Positions 34,622 to 42,930 of a DNA stretch of 64,000 nt are shown here, piece by piece; position 1 is the stretch's first letter, and each line of letters opens with the position of its first letter. Both the position numbers and the translations under genes were made by a program. The notes below the pieces were generated by a model that was not told where the DNA came from, did not search any database, and saw only the letters and a list, made by a program, of their open reading frames with translations. The DNA is from Gemmatimonadota bacterium (lineage in GTDB: Bacteria; Gemmatimonadota; Gemmatimonadetes; Gemmatimonadales; Gemmatimonadaceae), in contig JACPPC010000014.1 of NCBI GenBank assembly GCA_016191225.1, positions 1 through 64,000 on the forward strand, read 5' to 3'.

Positions 34622-35710
34622 CTACCTTCGCGGTCTGACCGGTACGAGCGCCGCCGCCACGTGCGGGCGCGCGGCGCGATAGTCCTCGCCGAGCACCGCC
34701 GCCACCGTGGCCGCGACCTGGGACTGCGTGACCCGCTCCGCGTTCCGCACTTCGCCGAGTTTCGGCGCGCCGGCGCCGAACATCGCCATCCAGATGTGCT
34801 CGGCGTTGTCGACGTCGCGGCCGTGGTCGGTCCATTTCGCACCGTCGCCGCGGCCATGGTCGGTGGTGACGATGAAGGTCGTGTTGCCGCGGTACTCGGG
34901 CATCGATTGCATGAGGCGCCAGAGCTCGGCGACGTACCCATCGACGTCGTGCAGCGATCGCATGACGAGGTCGTAGCGCTTCTCGTGCGCCCACTCGTCG
35001 GTCTCGCCAAAGCCGAGGTAGAGGACGCGGGGCTTGTGCCTCTTCACGTAGTCCACGACCACGGCCATCATGAAGGCGTCGAAGCTCATCGTGTTGTCCC
35101 ACGGCCGCGTGGTGGTGCGGTAGAGGCGATCGATGGGGCGCTCGATGCCGGCCTTCGCATCGGGGAGCGGGGCGAAGGCCGAGTGCACGAGGAAGCCGGC
35201 GCGGTTCTTGTTGAAGATGCGGTCGAAGGCATCCCAGCTGCCGAACGCCGCGACCCTGCCGGCAAAGCCGGGGCGCCGCGCCAGCCACTCGAAGACCGTG
35301 ACGTTGGGGTTGGGGCCGTAGCTGTTGCTGTTGACGCGCGGGTCGGCGGCGCCGGTGAGGAGCTCGTTGTAGCCGGGGTAGGAGAACTTGAGCCCGTTGG
35401 TGACCGAGGCCTCGCTGCCGAGGGCGCGATTGCCCCAGATGGTGCCGTGCCCGCCGGCCTCGGCCCAGAGGAACGGCAACAGCGCGCGGCGGCGCTCATC
35501 GGCGGTGGGGCGCCAGAAGTCGCGGCGGAGGGCCGCGGTGTCCTGGGCGCCGCCGCCGGTGCGCGTGATGTAGGTGGAGTCGGCGCCGGTGAAGATGTCC
35601 TGCCAGCGGACGCCGTCGGAGACGATGAGGACGACGTTGCGGGATTGGGCGGAGAGCGCGGAGGGGAGGAGTGCGAGGACGAGAACAGCGACCAGGAAAG
35701 ACTCGCGCAC
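34622..35710 (-). CDS. Exported alkaline-phosphatase superfamily protein
   Basis: 362 residues if GTG 35710 is used, which gives a clean signal peptide (FLVAVLVLALLPSALSAQ). An ATG pair at 35825/35822 would add about 38 residues coded by the palindromic repeat (CHPERSEGS), so the GTG is preferred, though it lacks a clear ribosome site. Metal-site motifs: NVVLIVSDGVRWQDIF (first Asp and the region normally holding Thr/Ser), YLGFGETDEWAHEKRYD and FIVTTDHGRGDGAKWTDHG. The nucleophile position and thus the substrate (phosphate, phosphonate or sulfate ester) cannot be fixed. Confidence 0.78.
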   Translation of the reverse strand: MRESFLVAVLVLALLPSALSAQSRNVVLIVSDGVRWQDIFTGADSTYITRTGGGAQDTAALRRDFWRPTADERRRALLPFLWAEAGGHGTIWGNRALGSEASVTNGLKFSYPGYNELLTGAADPRVNSNSYGPNPNVTVFEWLARRPGFAGRVAAFGSWDAFDRIFNKNRAGFLVHSAFAPLPDAKAGIERPIDRLYRTTTRPWDNTMSFDAFMMAVVVDYVKRHKPRVLYLGFGETDEWAHEKRYDLVMRSLHDVDGYVAELWRLMQSMPEYRGNTTFIVTTDHGRGDGAKWTDHGRDVDNAEHIWMAMFGAGAPKLGEVRNAERVTQSQVAATVAAVLGEDYRAARPHVAAALVPVRPRR

Positions 35711-35733
35711 GGTGGACAGTGCGTGCGCCCATG

Positions 35734-35817
35734 AGATCTCTCGACTCCGGGCCGCTCCGCGGCCCTTCGCTCGAGATGACACGACAGAAGCAGATCCTTC
35801 GCTGCGCTCAGGATGAC
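35734..35817. repeat. Two HPERSEGS-type palindromic repeats
   Basis: A long version at 35734-35780, with a central GGGCCGC/GCGGCCC stem, and a short one at 35789-35817 (AGCAGATCCTTCGCTGCGCT, then CAGGATGAC), lying between the phosphatase-like and oxidoreductase genes. Confidence 0.75.
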
Positions 35818-35820
35818 ACA

Positions 35821-37056
35821 TCATGGCTTCCACGTCCCCTTCGCGACTCTTGGCACGAAGGTGTCGATCCCCTTGGGCGGGAAGGCGAGCGTCTTCCCCT
35901 GCTCGGCGCTCTGGTAGGCGGTCATCAGCATCTTCACCACCTCCACGCCGTCGTCGAAGGTGAGGCGCGGCCGCTCCTTGCCGAGGAAGACCCGCACGAA
36001 GTGACGGTCCTCGCCGGTGTAGCCGTACGCGTGGTACTCCTCGGGGACCACCGGCATGACCCCCTGCTCGGCGTTCTGTTTTTCCACCAGGTCCTCGCCG
36101 GCGCGGCCGGTGACCTCGCGCGAGAAGAAGAGCTGCAGCCCGCTGTCGAGGGAGTTCCACTTCATTGAGTATTCAGGGCCGAGCAGCTCGGCGCTGAGCC
36201 GCAGCCCCGCGCCCACGAAGCTCCAGCTCGTGGTCGCCTCGCCGATCGCGACGTTGCCGTCGGGGGTGGCGAACTCGATGTTGACCGCGGCGAAGTCCTC
36301 GGATGGCGCCCTGGCGTAGTCGACGGCGCTGCCCATCATCCCCTTGAGCTTCTTGACGTAGGCGGGGCGCGACCACTTGAGGCTCGCGATGTGCCCGGTG
36401 ATGCGCACCGGCTTCACCGCGCTGAGCGGCTCCTCGGGATGCGTCAGCAGGTAGCGCACGACGAGGGCCGAGTGGCACATCATGTCGTTCAGCACACCCC
36501 CGCCCTGCAGCTTCCCCTGCCAGAACCAGGGCATGTGCGGGCCGCTGTGCTCCTCGGCGGCGCGGGCGAGGTACGGCCGGCCGGTAGTCGCCGCGCCGCG
36601 CGCCCAGATCAGCGCCTTGCCGGCCTCCACATGCGGGGCGAAGAGCTGGTTCTCGAGGTAGCCGGTGGGGATTCCCGCGCGGGCGACGAGCTGGGCGACC
36701 TTCCTCGCCTCGGCGACGTTGCGGGCGAGGGGCTTCTCGCAGGCGATCCCCTTGAGGGCGCCGTGGCCGCGCGACACGGTGTGCGCGATCTCCTCGACGT
36801 TCTCGATGCGCGCCTGGTTGGGGCCGCAGAGCCAGATCGCGTCCACCGTCTTGCTGGCGACCATCTCGGCGATGGACTTGTACGGCTTGCAGGCGCCGAG
36901 GTCGAGGGAGCGGGCGAGGGTGGCGGCGCTGGCGGCGTTGGCGGCGTTCGGGCTCCAGATGCCGGTGACCTCGGCGTCGCGCACGCCGCGGAAGGCCTGG
37001 AGGTGGAAGCGGGTGTTGAAGCCGGAGCCGATGAAGGCGACGCGGAGGGGAGGCAT
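35821..37056 (-). CDS. Gfo/Idh/MocA family oxidoreductase
   Basis: 411 residues from ATG 37056, without a signal peptide, so cytoplasmic unlike the paralogue at 31190. Rossmann start LRVAFIGSGFNTRFHL, then WLCGPNQARIENVEEI, canonical EKP in GIACEKPLARNVAEARKVAQ, and GGGVLNDMMCHSALVVRYLL in the C-terminal domain. NAD(P)-dependent oxidation or reduction of a sugar or keto-sugar is likely. The stop lies four bases from the repeat pair; the DUF885 gene lies upstream on the same strand. Confidence 0.88.
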   Translation of the reverse strand: MPPLRVAFIGSGFNTRFHLQAFRGVRDAEVTGIWSPNAANAASAATLARSLDLGACKPYKSIAEMVASKTVDAIWLCGPNQARIENVEEIAHTVSRGHGALKGIACEKPLARNVAEARKVAQLVARAGIPTGYLENQLFAPHVEAGKALIWARGAATTGRPYLARAAEEHSGPHMPWFWQGKLQGGGVLNDMMCHSALVVRYLLTHPEEPLSAVKPVRITGHIASLKWSRPAYVKKLKGMMGSAVDYARAPSEDFAAVNIEFATPDGNVAIGEATTSWSFVGAGLRLSAELLGPEYSMKWNSLDSGLQLFFSREVTGRAGEDLVEKQNAEQGVMPVVPEEYHAYGYTGEDRHFVRVFLGKERPRLTFDDGVEVVKMLMTAYQSAEQGKTLAFPPKGIDTFVPRVAKGTWKP

Positions 37057-37109
37057 GATCGGAGTGCGGGTGGGGAGTGCGGGATGATGGGGCGTGGCCC
37101 GGCGGCCGG

Positions 37110-38756
37110 TTACGGCGCCTTGAGCATGCGCACCACGTCGGGGGCGGTGCCCGTCATCTCCCAGCGCAGGAGCGACGCCGGAATGAGGCCGCGGCTGCTG
37201 AAGTCGTCCATGAACGCCTGCATGGTGAAGGCGTCGCCCTGCTGGCGGGCGCGCTCGGCGAGCAGTCGCTCGACGTCGATCTTGCCGACCACGTAACTGG
37301 TGCCGTAGCCCGGCTGCTGCAGGTAGAGGTGCTGCTCGGCGCGCACGAGGCCGCCGGACATCTTGAGCCAGTTGCGCGGCGTGTGGTCGCTGGCGAACTG
37401 CGAGGCCTGCTCGAGGGTGAACTCGTTGCTTTGCATGCGCAGGTCGCCGAGGGCCCGGGCGGCACGCTCGGCGAGGAGGATCCAGACGAGCTCGCGGGAG
37501 CGGGGCCGGGCGTCGAACATCCCGGCGTGCATCATGAGCTCCTCCCAGCCGGTGGCGTGCCCCTCGGTGCGAGTGTTGAAGATGTTGTAGAGCAGGGGGC
37601 CACGGCGGACCGGATTCGCATGCGGCCGGTTGGCCATGTTGGCGAGGTCGAACCAGTGGAAGCCGTGCGTGCGCATCACCTCGGGGTCGCGGTAGTCGAC
37701 CTCGGTGAAGAACTCGAACGGCGCCGGGCGGAATGTGCCGACGCGGGCGAGGAGGGCGGGCTCGAGGTCCGGGGTGACGGTGAGGATCCTGTGCGACTGC
37801 AGGAACGACATGTACTCGCGCACCGCGGCGGGGAAGCGGCGCTGGTGCTCGGCGGCGCTCGCGATCGGCAGCTGCGGCGGGAGGGCGCGGTTGCGCTCCT
37901 CCTCGATGCGGAGCGACGACGCGGCGCGCGCCAGCTCGCGCTCCATGATCGTGACTTCGTCCTGCCAGGTGAGGGGCACGAGCTGCACGTGCGACAGGTA
38001 CCAGTCGTAGTTGGCGACGCCGATGCCACTCGGGCCGGTCTTCTGCGGCGCCTGCGCCTGCAGCCAGGCGGCGAACGAGTCGGTGGCCGCCCTGGCCGCG
38101 CGGGCATCGGCGACGAGGGCGGGGGCCTGCTTCTCCCAAGCCGTGGCGACGGCGGCGAGCTCGGTGCCCTGCCGCGCGATGGCCTTCGCGCCGTACGTCC
38201 AGATGTCCTTGCCGTTGCCGGTGAGGTTCGTCCGGGCCTGCGCGAGCAGCTTCGGGATCGCGCGCAGGCCCGACTGCACTTCGGCGGTGCGCGCGGTGCT
38301 GAGCGGGTACGTGTTGGTCCAGAGCTCGAGGCCCCCGAGGGCGAAGGGCCCCTCGCGCGCCGGCTGGTCGCTCTGCTCGGTGAAGACAGTCACGTAGAAG
38401 CCCGGGTTGTTGGCCCACGGCTTGAGGACGCGATGGTCGAAGTCGAGCCCGTACATCTCGGCGCTGATCACCTGCCAGTCCACCTGCTGCGCGATCGTCC
38501 AGCCGGTTGTGTCGAACGCCACCAGGCGCCTGCGCCAGTCGGCGAGGGCGGCGTGCTGCTCCGCCATGGCCGTCGGCGTGTAGTCGGGGACGCCATCGAC
38601 GAGCCTCGGCTTCTGGAAGTCGCGCCACTCGGCGAAGAAGGCGGCGAGGTCGGCATGGCGCGGATTGCGTGCGGCGCCACCGCCGGCGTCACTGCCGGAG
38701 CAGGCGGCGCCGGCGAGCAGCGCGATGGCAAACGACGACAGGGCGAGGGAGCGCAT
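37110..38756 (-). CDS. DUF885-family lipoprotein (putative metallopeptidase-like)
   Basis: 548 residues with a lipoprotein signal (SFAIALLAGAACSGSD). DUF885 members resemble M32/M3 metallopeptidases. The expected helical core is visible (FHWFDLANMANRP, NTRTEGHATGWEELMMHAG), where the usual HExxH-like segment reads EGHATGWEELMM. The active-site pattern is thus TEGxxxGWEE as in most DUF885 proteins. C-terminal YLQQPGYGTSYVVGKIDVER is also typical. Substrate unknown; a periplasmic peptidase or hydrolase is likely. Confidence 0.84.
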   Translation of the reverse strand: MRSLALSSFAIALLAGAACSGSDAGGGAARNPRHADLAAFFAEWRDFQKPRLVDGVPDYTPTAMAEQHAALADWRRRLVAFDTTGWTIAQQVDWQVISAEMYGLDFDHRVLKPWANNPGFYVTVFTEQSDQPAREGPFALGGLELWTNTYPLSTARTAEVQSGLRAIPKLLAQARTNLTGNGKDIWTYGAKAIARQGTELAAVATAWEKQAPALVADARAARAATDSFAAWLQAQAPQKTGPSGIGVANYDWYLSHVQLVPLTWQDEVTIMERELARAASSLRIEEERNRALPPQLPIASAAEHQRRFPAAVREYMSFLQSHRILTVTPDLEPALLARVGTFRPAPFEFFTEVDYRDPEVMRTHGFHWFDLANMANRPHANPVRRGPLLYNIFNTRTEGHATGWEELMMHAGMFDARPRSRELVWILLAERAARALGDLRMQSNEFTLEQASQFASDHTPRNWLKMSGGLVRAEQHLYLQQPGYGTSYVVGKIDVERLLAERARQQGDAFTMQAFMDDFSSRGLIPASLLRWEMTGTAPDVVRMLKAP

Positions 38757-38794
38757 GGATGGACCCGGGAGGGAGTGCGGCCGCGGTATCGCGG

Positions 38795-39748
38795 TCAGAA
38801 GTGGTCGAGGTCGCGGGCGATGGTGACCTTGCCTGTGTAGCCGCCGCGACGAATGCCGGCGAGGACCTCGTCGGGCGTGCCGCCCATCCACACCACGTGG
38901 TGGACGACGAGGTGCCTGACCCGGGTGCGGGCGGCGATCGCGCCGAGCTCAGCGTCGCTGGTATGGAACGATTTCATGTAGTCGACCCATGACTCGCCGC
39001 CGGGGCGGTTCTCGGGCTTGAGGCGCACGGCGGGGTAGGCCTCGTGCACGAGCACGTCGGCGTCGCGGGCGGCAGCCTCGAGCAAGGGGCTGGGACGGGC
39101 GTCGCCCCCGATGACGACCGTGCGGCGCGGCGTCTCGACGCGGTACCCGAGGGCGACCTTCCAGCTGCCGTGCAGCACGCGAATGGCGGTGACCTTCACG
39201 CCGCCCATGTCGTACACCGTGCCGCCGGCGGTCTCGCGCACCGCCACGCGCTCGCCGCGCGGCTGGCCGCGCTCGAGGCCGGTGGTGCGCACGCGAATGT
39301 CCTCGGCCCAGGCGGCCATGATGCTCGTCGTCATCGCCCGGAGTCCCGGCGGGCCGACGAGCGGCATCGGCGCCTTCCGTCCCATGACCCACGACGTGAG
39401 GATGAGGTCGGGGAGGCCCAGCGTGTGGTCGCTGTGCAGGTGCGTGATGAACGCGGCGGTGACGCCGTCCACCGGGAGGCCAGCCTCGGCCACGCGGCGC
39501 ATCACGCCGGCGCCGGCGTCGAACAGGAAGGTGCGCGTGCCGACGACGACCGCGGTGGCGGGGCCCGAGGCTTGCGGACCCGGGACCGGCGTGCCGGTGC
39601 CGAGGGTGACGACGCAGAGCGAGTCGGCGGCAATCGGGCCGCCGCATGGCTCGTTCGTGCCGAGGCGGCGCTGCGCCGCGAGGGGCACGGCGGCGGTGCA
39701 GGCGAGGAGCGAGGCGAGGAGCAAGGCGAGCGTCGGGCTGGGGCGCAC
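38795..39748 (-). CDS. Exported metallo-beta-lactamase-fold hydrolase (RNase Z-like group)
   Basis: 317 residues from GTG 39748, chosen because the signal peptide follows directly (LALLLASLLACTAAVPLAAQ; the Cys could also be a lipobox). Metal motif THLHSDHTLG, then FLFDAGAGVMRR before it, GGDARPSPLLEAA and a C-terminal LVVHHV. Layout is that of the RNase Z/ arylsulfatase-like MBL group, but export makes an RNA substrate unlikely. Minus-strand neighbour of the DUF885 gene with about 40 bases between. Confidence 0.85.
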   Translation of the reverse strand: MRPSPTLALLLASLLACTAAVPLAAQRRLGTNEPCGGPIAADSLCVVTLGTGTPVPGPQASGPATAVVVGTRTFLFDAGAGVMRRVAEAGLPVDGVTAAFITHLHSDHTLGLPDLILTSWVMGRKAPMPLVGPPGLRAMTTSIMAAWAEDIRVRTTGLERGQPRGERVAVRETAGGTVYDMGGVKVTAIRVLHGSWKVALGYRVETPRRTVVIGGDARPSPLLEAAARDADVLVHEAYPAVRLKPENRPGGESWVDYMKSFHTSDAELGAIAARTRVRHLVVHHVVWMGGTPDEVLAGIRRGGYTGKVTIARDLDHF

Positions 39749-39819
39749 GCGAGCGGGGGCGGGGGTGATCCACAATGATGCGCGCGCGGGGAGCGATGCG
39801 GCCAGCCCCGCCGGCCCTG

Positions 39820-40209
39820 CTACTTCGCCTGGAACACCGCCAGCACCGCCCCGGCCGGGTCGCGCACCACGCCGTAGTCGCCGTGTGAGCCCATCGACGT
39901 GCGCTGGCGGAGCACCGTGCCGCCGCGGGCCGGCACGGCGGCGAGGGCCTGGTCGAGGTCGGCGACCACCACGTACATCAGCCACTGCGCGGGGAGCCCC
40001 TCGTTCACGCCGCGCGCGTGGCACACCCCGGCCACGGGAAAGCCGGTGCTCTGCGCGATCATGTTGAAGTCGGCGTACTCGCCCATCGGCACCTCCTCGG
40101 CCGTCCAGCCGCAGACGCCGGTGTAGAAGTCGCGCACCGAGGGGGCGTCGCGAACGGAAAGGTCCACCCACGCGATCGTGCCCACCGGGGGCCTGTGGTG
40201 TTCGGGCAT
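39820..40209 (-). CDS. VOC (glyoxalase/bleomycin-resistance fold) protein
   Basis: 129 residues. Two beta-alpha-beta-beta-beta modules: TIAWVDLSVRDAPSVRDFYT at the start and LMYVVVADLDQALAAVPARG in the middle, ending VVRDPAGAVLAVFQAK. The phrase PSVRDFYTGVCGW is typical of the 27-kDa antigen/CFP30B-like subgroup. Ligand unknown. Its ATG overlaps the stop of the subunit-3 gene by one base (TGATG), so it closes that operon. Confidence 0.88.
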   Translation of the reverse strand: MPEHHRPPVGTIAWVDLSVRDAPSVRDFYTGVCGWTAEEVPMGEYADFNMIAQSTGFPVAGVCHARGVNEGLPAQWLMYVVVADLDQALAAVPARGGTVLRQRTSMGSHGDYGVVRDPAGAVLAVFQAK

Positions 40210-40907
40210 CAGTGCGGGTCCGCGCGACGGGGAATCGAGCTGTACGAGACCTTGAGCTTGTCGAGCGCGGCCGGCGGACAGCCGGGCCACTCGGCGAGGG
40301 GCTTGTTGCCCATGTACCGCAGGTCCTTCACGCCGATCCTGCTCGAGAAGAAGCCGCTCGCCGTGAAGTCGCGGAACCGGCCGAACAGGTCCACGCCGGG
40401 CTTGAGCTCGGCGCGCGCCTTGCGCGGCCAGGCGATGTCGTCGAGGATCGCGCGACGCTCGGCGTCGGTGCACGACTGGACGCCGCGGCCGAATCGCCGC
40501 CGCGCCTCGGCGTTCATCCACGACAGGTAGTCGCGCATCCAGGTGCGGTTTCCCGGATACTCCTGCAGGATGAAGTCCATGAACTCCGGCACGCCGGCCT
40601 CGGTGGCGCCGCCGGAGCGCTCGTCCCTCGGGATCACGAGGTCCGCGAGAATGCGCACCTCGCGCCACTCGTCGGGCGTGAAGACCTTCGGCTTGTAAGT
40701 CGTGCCGGCCGCGCCGGCCTGCTCCAGCGCGCCGGCGGCGCGCCCGGCGGCCTCGGCCACCTCGGCCCGGCCGAGTCCGATTGCCGACGCGGCGCCCATG
40801 GCGGCGATCAGCCGGAGGGCGTCGCGCCGTTCCATCTGGTCCAGGCGATCGATGCCGTCGCCGGCGGACTCGCCGGCGGCGGTGGGGAGATACCGCGCGT
40901 CGGTCAT
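40209..40907 (-). CDS. Gluconate 2-dehydrogenase subunit 3-like protein
   Basis: 232 residues. The subunit-3 domain (TPDEWREVRILADLVIPRDE, AGVPEFMDFILQEYPGN, FFSSRIGVKDLRYMGN) follows an N-terminal segment with MERRDALRLIAAMGAASAIG, a Tat-like signal starting some 25 residues in. Partner of GMC dehydrogenases such as the one at 42930, as in the LacA/LacC lactose 3-dehydrogenase of Caulobacter. The peptidase gene sits between this gene and its expected partner. The true start may be the internal Met of MERRDAL. Confidence 0.86.
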   Translation of the reverse strand: MTDARYLPTAAGESAGDGIDRLDQMERRDALRLIAAMGAASAIGLGRAEVAEAAGRAAGALEQAGAAGTTYKPKVFTPDEWREVRILADLVIPRDERSGGATEAGVPEFMDFILQEYPGNRTWMRDYLSWMNAEARRRFGRGVQSCTDAERRAILDDIAWPRKARAELKPGVDLFGRFRDFTASGFFSSRIGVKDLRYMGNKPLAEWPGCPPAALDKLKVSYSSIPRRADPH

Positions 40908-40914
40908 GCGCGGG

Positions 40915-42930
40915 CTACCAGATCTTCACGCGGTCGGCGGGCGCCAGCCACATCCGGTCCTTCTCCGTCACGCCGAAGGCGGCGTGGAATTCTGCGAAAT
41001 TCCTGACGACCTGGTTGGTGCGGAACTCGTTCGGTGCATGCGGGTCGCTGAGGACGCGCTGGCGGGCCGCTTCCTCGCGAATGTTGGAGCGCCACCCCTG
41101 CGCCCAGCCGATGAAGAACCGCTGCTCGCCGGTGAAGCCGTCGATCGCCGGTGACGGCTTGCCATCGAGCGAGCGCTTCCACGCCTTGTAGGCCACCGCG
41201 AGGCCGCTCAGGTCGCCGATGTTCTCGCCCATGGTGAGCTTGCCGTTCACGTTGAGGCCGGGCACCGGCGAGAGCGCGTCGTACTGGGCGCCGAGGCGCC
41301 TCGTCCTCTCCTCGAACGCCTTCCTGTCCTCCGGCGTCCACCAGTTGCGCAGGTTGCCGTCGCCGTCGAACTGGGACCCCTGGTCGTCGAAGCCGTGGCT
41401 GATCTCGTGCCCGATCACGCCGCCGATCGCGCCAAAGTTGGTGGCGTCATCGGCCCGTGGGTCGAAGAATGGCGGCTGCAGGATCGCGGCCGGGAAGGTG
41501 ATGTCATTCTGGCTCGGGCTGTACTGCGCGTTCACCGTCTGCGGCATCATCCCCCACTCGAGGCGGTCGATCGGGCCGCCGAGGCGCGAGGTGCGGTAGT
41601 CGTAGGCGAAGGCCCGCGAACGCATCACGTTGCCAGCATGGTCGCCGCGCCGGACCTCGAGCCTGCTGAAGTCGCGCCACTTGTCGGGATAGCCGATCTT
41701 GACGGCGAACTTGGCCAGCTTGGCCTTGGCCGCCGCCTTCGTCGTGGCGCTCATCCAGTCGAGCGAGTCGATGGCCACCTCGAAGGTCGCGAGCAGGGTC
41801 CGCACCAGCGCCATCGCGCGGGTGCGATCGGCGGTGGTGAAGGTCCGCTCGGCGTAGAGCTGCCCAAGGGCGTCACCCATGGCCGCCTGCGTATTGGCGA
41901 CGCCGCGCTTCCAGCGCTCGCGCTGTGTCTCGGTGCCGCCGAGGATCCTGCCGCGGAAGTTGAAGTCGGCATCGCGCAACTCGGTGGTCAGGTGCGAGGC
42001 ATACGCGTCGAGCACCTTGAGGGTCATCCAGCGCCTGATGAGGTCGAGCGAGGCACCCTGCACGAGCTGGTGTTGCGCGGCGAGCACGTCGAGCTGCGCG
42101 ACGGTGATCGCCGGCGCCTTGGCGAGTCCCGCGGCGTCGAGAAACGCCTTCCACGAGAAGCCGGGAGTGATCGAGTCGAGCTGGGTGACGGTCCGGAGGT
42201 TGTAGGTCGCGTTCGGGTCGCGGTTGCGCGCCGCCTCCCAGTGCTTCCCGGCCAGCGCCTTCTCGAGGGCGAAGACCTGCGCCGCGCCGCCGGCCGGGTC
42301 GGGATCCTTCACCGCCCTGAGGAGGGCGGCCTGGTACACGAGGTAGCCATCGCGCGCCTTCTGGAAGCGGTCGCCGTCGCGCAGGTAGTACTCGCGGCTC
42401 GGCATGCCGAGCCCCGACTGGCTGACAGCGACGATGTAGCGCGTGGCGTCCTTGCGGTCCTGCTGCACGCCGGCGTTGAACGGCCGGCCGACGCCGGCGC
42501 GGGCGAGCGCACCGTAGAGCGCGGGGAGCTCCGACTTGTCCTTGAGGGCGGAGATGCGGTCCAGCAGCGGCTTGATGGGCGCGAGCCCGGCCTTCTCGAT
42601 CGCCGCCGAGTCCATGAAGCTGGCGTAGAGGTCGGCGAGCTTGCGGCGCACCGAGCCGGCGGGGGCCTTGGTGTCGGCGACCGCCTGCTCGAGGATCTCG
42701 TGCAGCAGGTCCTCGCTCCTGTCGGCGAGGACCACGAAGGTGCCGATCGACGTGCGATCCGGCGGGATCGGATGCGCGGCGAGCCAGGGGCCGTTCACGT
42801 ACTGGTAGAAGTCGTCCTGGGCACGGACAGAGGGGTTGAACCCGTTCCTGTCGAAGCCGAGGGTGCGGTCCTGCGCCAGCGCGGAACTCGCGGCGACGAC
42901 GAGGACGGGGAGCGAGCGGAGGAGGCGCAT
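40915..42930 (-). CDS. Exported M13 (neprilysin-type) metallopeptidase
   Basis: 671 residues with a signal peptide (SLPVLVVAASSALAQ). M13_N domain over about 40-430 and M13_C after that. The zinc site is HEISH near residues 505-509 within GVIGHEISHGFDDQGSQFDG, the third ligand Glu is in GENIGDLSG near 566, and the substrate-positioning NAQYSPSQND precedes it. C-terminal REEAARQRVLSDPHAPNEFR contains the family Arg and His. The ATG overlaps the GMC stop by one base (TGATG), so the gene is within the sugar-dehydrogenase operon, an unusual place for a peptidase. Confidence 0.93.
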   Translation of the reverse strand: MRLLRSLPVLVVAASSALAQDRTLGFDRNGFNPSVRAQDDFYQYVNGPWLAAHPIPPDRTSIGTFVVLADRSEDLLHEILEQAVADTKAPAGSVRRKLADLYASFMDSAAIEKAGLAPIKPLLDRISALKDKSELPALYGALARAGVGRPFNAGVQQDRKDATRYIVAVSQSGLGMPSREYYLRDGDRFQKARDGYLVYQAALLRAVKDPDPAGGAAQVFALEKALAGKHWEAARNRDPNATYNLRTVTQLDSITPGFSWKAFLDAAGLAKAPAITVAQLDVLAAQHQLVQGASLDLIRRWMTLKVLDAYASHLTTELRDADFNFRGRILGGTETQRERWKRGVANTQAAMGDALGQLYAERTFTTADRTRAMALVRTLLATFEVAIDSLDWMSATTKAAAKAKLAKFAVKIGYPDKWRDFSRLEVRRGDHAGNVMRSRAFAYDYRTSRLGGPIDRLEWGMMPQTVNAQYSPSQNDITFPAAILQPPFFDPRADDATNFGAIGGVIGHEISHGFDDQGSQFDGDGNLRNWWTPEDRKAFEERTRRLGAQYDALSPVPGLNVNGKLTMGENIGDLSGLAVAYKAWKRSLDGKPSPAIDGFTGEQRFFIGWAQGWRSNIREEAARQRVLSDPHAPNEFRTNQVVRNFAEFHAAFGVTEKDRMWLAPADRVKIW

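Noticed and set aside
35821..38628. A 935-codon minus-strand frame suggesting a fusion of DUF885 and an oxidoreductase
   Set aside because: The first part is the out-of-frame shadow of the DUF885 gene; the oxidoreductase has its own ATG at 37056.
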